Both the position numbers and the translations under genes were made by a program. Positions 61,346 through 64,000 of a DNA stretch of 64,000 nucleotides are shown piece after piece. The DNA is taken from contig NZ_CP110012.1 of the NCBI RefSeq assembly GCF_025947365.1, forward strand, positions 4,960,001 to 5,024,000. Reading direction: 5' to 3'. Below the pieces are notes generated by a model. It saw only the letters and a program-made list of their open reading frames with translations, did no database searches and was not told the DNA's origin. The stretch is from Flavobacterium sp. N502540 (lineage in GTDB: Bacteria > Bacteroidota > Bacteroidia > Flavobacteriales > Flavobacteriaceae). Every line of letters starts with the position of its first letter. Within the stretch, counting starts at the first letter, position 1.

Positions 61346-62080
61346 TTATAATTTGATTAATTGATTCTTTATAAATGTTGCACTCTCATTTTCAGTCGCA
61401 ATTCCACTATCCACATAAATAATTCTGTCTGCAAACTTCTTAAGCCGCATATCATGTGTAACCACAATTACACTTTTTCCATTTTGAGCAAGTTCTTTTA
61501 GTTCCTCCATTACTAAACCAACACTTTTTACATCTAATGCAGCTGTTGGTTCATCACAAAGCACAATTGGCGGATTGGTTACCAGTGCCCGTGCAATCGA
61601 AACTCTTTGTTGCTGGCCACCACTTAGCATTTTGGGTAAATTTTTCATTCTGTCTTTCATCCCCACTAATTCAAGAGCTTTTTCTGCTTTTTTCTTAGCC
61701 ACGGGTTCGCTTACCTTCATAAGCTGCAACGGCATCATTACATTTTCTAAAGAATTAAGTGGTGCTAAAAGATTAAAACTTTGAAATACAAAACCTATTT
61801 TATTCAATCTCAAAGCCGATAATTCCTTAGCCGAAAGCGCATTTACGTGTTGACCATCAATAAAAACATCTCCTTTTGTTGGATAAATAACACAGCCTAA
61901 CAGCGATAATAGTGTAGTTTTCCCCGAACCCGAAGGACCAATTATTAAGGTGAGCTCCCGGGTTCTAAACTGAATAGTTGTTGCTTCCAGAGCCGTAATC
62001 AATGTATCACCGGTTTGATACTCCTTGCAAGCCCCCTTTAACTCTGCAATAACTTTTTTTTCAGAATTTATCTCTTCCAT
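61346..62080 (-). CDS. ABC transporter ATPase (DevA/LolD-like)
   Basis: 244 residues. Walker A Gly-Pro-Ser-Gly-Ser-Gly-Lys-Thr (48-55), signature Leu-Ser-Gly-Gly-Gln-Gln-Gln-Arg (152-159), Walker B Ile-Val-Leu-Cys-Asp-Glu-Pro (172-178) and His near 207. First gene of the four-gene efflux operon. Confidence 0.93.
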   Translation of the reverse strand: MEEINSEKKVIAELKGACKEYQTGDTLITALEATTIQFRTRELTLIIGPSGSGKTTLLSLLGCVIYPTKGDVFIDGQHVNALSAKELSALRLNKIGFVFQSFNLLAPLNSLENVMMPLQLMKVSEPVAKKKAEKALELVGMKDRMKNLPKMLSGGQQQRVSIARALVTNPPIVLCDEPTAALDVKSVGLVMEELKELAQNGKSVIVVTHDMRLKKFADRIIYVDSGIATENESATFIKNQLIKL

Positions 62081-62166
62081 AATTTTATGTCATGATTTAA
62101 GTTTGCCTGGTAATGCCAGTCATTTTATAAAAGACAGGCTCTTTTAAACTAAAATTTCAAAAATCC

Positions 62167-62580
62167 TTAGTAAAGATTTATTTTAATAGTAGCGTCATTA
62201 TTTAAGATATAAACAGAGCAATCCTGAAATGTTGGTGCCCCGCCATCCGGCATAAAATTCGTACTGTTCCCTACAGGCTCTTTAGGCATCCCCAACCAGT
62301 TACTGTTTAGTTTTCCGTTATTATCCAAATCCTGATAAACCGTAATTGCGTAAGTCCCTCTTGGCAAATCAATTTGAAACTTCATCGTTTCCTGATTCAC
62401 TTTTTGAACTTTGGTAAAGCAGGCTCGCTTGAGAAAATTTTCTTTTTTATCATATACATTTAATACAACAGCTCCTTTACCTTTTTGAACATTGTGTACA
62501 TCAACATTCGTTTTTATCTGTTGTGCATTAGTAAAATACGATACTCCCAATAGAAGAATGCTTAAAATAGATTTTTTCAT
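62167..62580 (-). CDS. DUF2141-family secreted protein
   Basis: 137 residues with a signal peptide (cleavage after Asn-Ala-Gln). It has the DUF2141 features Gly-Thr-Tyr-Ala-Ile-Thr-Val-Tyr-Gln-Asp-Leu-Asp-Asn-Asn-Gly-Lys-Leu and Gly-Met-Pro-Lys-Glu-Pro-Val-Gly. Beta-rich, exported, role unknown. It precedes the ABC operon by 87 bases and may be cotranscribed. Confidence 0.9.
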   Translation of the reverse strand: MKKSILSILLLGVSYFTNAQQIKTNVDVHNVQKGKGAVVLNVYDKKENFLKRACFTKVQKVNQETMKFQIDLPRGTYAITVYQDLDNNGKLNSNWLGMPKEPVGNSTNFMPDGGAPTFQDCSVYILNNDATIKINLY

Positions 62581-62625
62581 TTTGTCTTTAATTTTATAAT
62601 TTTTAATGTGATTCTGTTTGTGTGC

Positions 62626-63543
62626 CTATTTCCCAAAACGATAACTGAGCATCATTTTGACATAAGGCGTTTCTTTTGCTTTATAATTGCTAATGGTGTC
62701 ATTATTAGAATTATAAAGTGTGTATTTGTTGGCAAATCCTAAACCTCCCTGGAGTTGTAACCAAAAGCCATCAAAAAGACGTTGATTAATTTGCAGACCG
62801 CCATGAATTGCCGAAAACTGAGCATAATCGATCTCTTCTCCCTGATCATTCTTGTAGTTTTGTAAATTGTGAAGCGTCCAGTCAATCGAGCCGGCCAGAC
62901 CAACTTGAGTATTATTACCCAGATTTCTAAAAACATTTACCCTTGGCCAGTATATTTGAGCAAGCCACTTACCATTATTGCTCTTATAGTCCAGAGATAC
63001 GGCAGGTGTTATTAAAAACTTGCCAAAAGCATACATAACATGAGGGCCAATTCCGATTTCGAGATTTGACTTTTCTCCAAACTTTCTCGAAACTCCAAAA
63101 ATGCCATCGAAAACCATATCATTCATCGAAAACGAATTTTTAAAGTCAGAAGCAATTGTAGGTATAAAGACTCCAAAAGCAGCCCATCTTTTTCCTATAG
63201 GATGTCGCACCACAATGGTAGGTTTGATTTCGTTTATCTTCGTGATGTAATTCGGACTAATTTCAATATCTCTATCAAATGTAAAGTCTAAAACACGGTA
63301 GTTGACCGTTCCAAGAATACGTGTTTTTCCAATTTTAAAAGGTGGTATTGGCAACCAAAAATCGTAAGTATTATATTTGAATTTATTCCCATAGTACAGA
63401 TCTACAGTTGACAAATTCTTAAAGTTAGTTCTCCCATGCACAGTAATGCTCATCCCGGCACCATCTGTAATTAATTGAGCATAAAACTTATTTGGAAAAC
63501 AAAAAAACAAGGTTACTAAAACGAATGACAGTACTTTTTTCAA
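62626..63543 (-). CDS. DUF6268-family outer-membrane protein
   Basis: About 305 residues. The first usable start is a TTG at 63541-63543 (Lys-Lys-Val-Leu-Ser-Phe follows) giving a good signal peptide ending Phe-Tyr-Ala-Gln; a GTG at 63570 is the alternative. No ATG is available. Alternating beta strands and a C-terminal aromatic pattern indicate an outer-membrane barrel. It lies between an AraC regulator and DUF2141/efflux genes. Confidence 0.75.
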   Translation of the reverse strand: MKKVLSFVLVTLFFCFPNKFYAQLITDGAGMSITVHGRTNFKNLSTVDLYYGNKFKYNTYDFWLPIPPFKIGKTRILGTVNYRVLDFTFDRDIEISPNYITKINEIKPTIVVRHPIGKRWAAFGVFIPTIASDFKNSFSMNDMVFDGIFGVSRKFGEKSNLEIGIGPHVMYAFGKFLITPAVSLDYKSNNGKWLAQIYWPRVNVFRNLGNNTQVGLAGSIDWTLHNLQNYKNDQGEEIDYAQFSAIHGGLQINQRLFDGFWLQLQGGLGFANKYTLYNSNNDTISNYKAKETPYVKMMLSYRFGK

Positions 63544-63650
63544 AATAACAATTATTAAATTTAAACACACAAGCTGTATCAGCCCTCTAAGATTTTCTTA
63601 GGGCAAAGTTGCAGTTAAAACAATAATTGTTACTAGGATTTAGTTTGCCG

Positions 63651-64000
63651 TTACTCGGACAAATCTTGCTTTAATGAATTTCGGTACTGAGAAGGAGTTG
63701 TACCTGTTATTTTTTTGAAAAGGCGTCCAAAATAAGAAGGATCTTCGTAATTCAAGGCAAAAGCAATTTCTGAAATATCTTTAGTCAAATCTTGCAAAAG
63801 TATCTGACTTTGCAGAATACTAACATTGTTTATCCATTCTTTTGGAGCTATTCCGGTGGTTTGCTTGATACATCTATTGAGATAATTTACAGAAATTTTT
63901 AATTTATCGGCATAAAAGGTCACTGACTTATTCTCTGCATGATATTTATAAACCAGCTCTTTAAAAGAAAAAGTGATCTCATTGTTGCGATGTATTGTTT
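63651..64000 (-). CDS. AraC-family regulator, 5' end outside window
   Basis: The C-terminal 116 residues are visible; the frame is open to the window edge. The two-helix-turn-helix AraC domain ends in Ile-Ser-Glu-Ile-Ala-Phe-Ala-Leu-Asn-Tyr-Glu-Asp-Pro-Ser-Tyr-Phe-Gly-Arg-Leu-Phe-Lys. It is upstream of the DUF6268/DUF2141/efflux genes and probably controls them. Confidence 0.9.
   Translation of the reverse strand, partial: TIHRNNEITFSFKELVYKYHAENKSVTFYADKLKISVNYLNRCIKQTTGIAPKEWINNVSILQSQILLQDLTKDISEIAFALNYEDPSYFGRLFKKITGTTPSQYRNSLKQDLSE

Overview
The window is chromosomal DNA of an aerobic member of Bacteroidota, most likely Flavobacterium or a close relative. The evidence is the low GC content, start sites preceded by the Bacteroidota promoter pattern (TTG, about 17-20 bases, TAnnTTTG), near absence of Shine-Dalgarno sequences, many short lipoproteins with a late Cys, and typical families (DUF6526, DUF6268, DUF2141, KTSC, MesX/MesD). 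All calls rest on reading the sequence and on remembered family features; no searches were run.

Layout. 1-1.7 kb: three AT-rich genes of unknown function. 1.7-3.2 kb: a small-gene region with a truncated gene copy and interspersed palindromic repeats. 3.2-7.2 kb: regulators and small enzymes (ArsR plus SRPBCC, AraC, DoxX, cupin, MarR-GNAT fusion). 7.2-8.1 kb: non-coding repeats. 8.1-14.9 kb: a TetR-controlled RND efflux pump with its outer-membrane channel and an array of repeated operator-like sites. 15-20 kb: small stress and housekeeping genes. 20-23.1 kb: an Mla-type lipid transport operon and a DNA glycosylase. 23.2-31.2 kb: membrane proteins, a sterol-desaturase family protein, glutamate dehydrogenase with a possible leader region, an EamA transporter, and a serine hydrolase with a MarR regulator. 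31.3-36.7 kb: a MoxR-VWA pair and small conserved proteins. 36.9-38.1 kb: a TlpA-like thioredoxin gene interrupted by an in-frame TGA. 38.7-39.1 kb: two tandem tRNA-Tyr genes.

39.3-57.5 kb is the accessory and most unusual part. It has a flavin amino-acid oxidase; an IS21-like terminal remnant; and a compact cluster (aminotransferase, FAD-linked oxidase with an extra N-terminal domain, double-VOC protein, DsbA-like lipoprotein) facing an HxlR regulator. Next come an Lrp regulator and a bile-acid/Na symporter family protein, then the folate-independent methionine synthase pair MesD/MesX behind a perfect 35-bp inverted repeat. Last is a two-gene operon encoding a 1070-residue protein that fuses a catalase-like domain to a LodA/GoxA-type quinoprotein oxidase, with its LodB-like flavoprotein. 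57.8-64 kb: an ABC efflux operon of DevBCA/MacAB type with a TolC channel, DUF2141 and DUF6268 proteins and an AraC regulator cut by the window end.

The strongest candidate for an undescribed system is the catalase-like/LodA fusion with its maturation partner. Second is the aminotransferase/FAD oxidase/VOC/DsbA cluster under a probable redox-sensing HxlR regulator.
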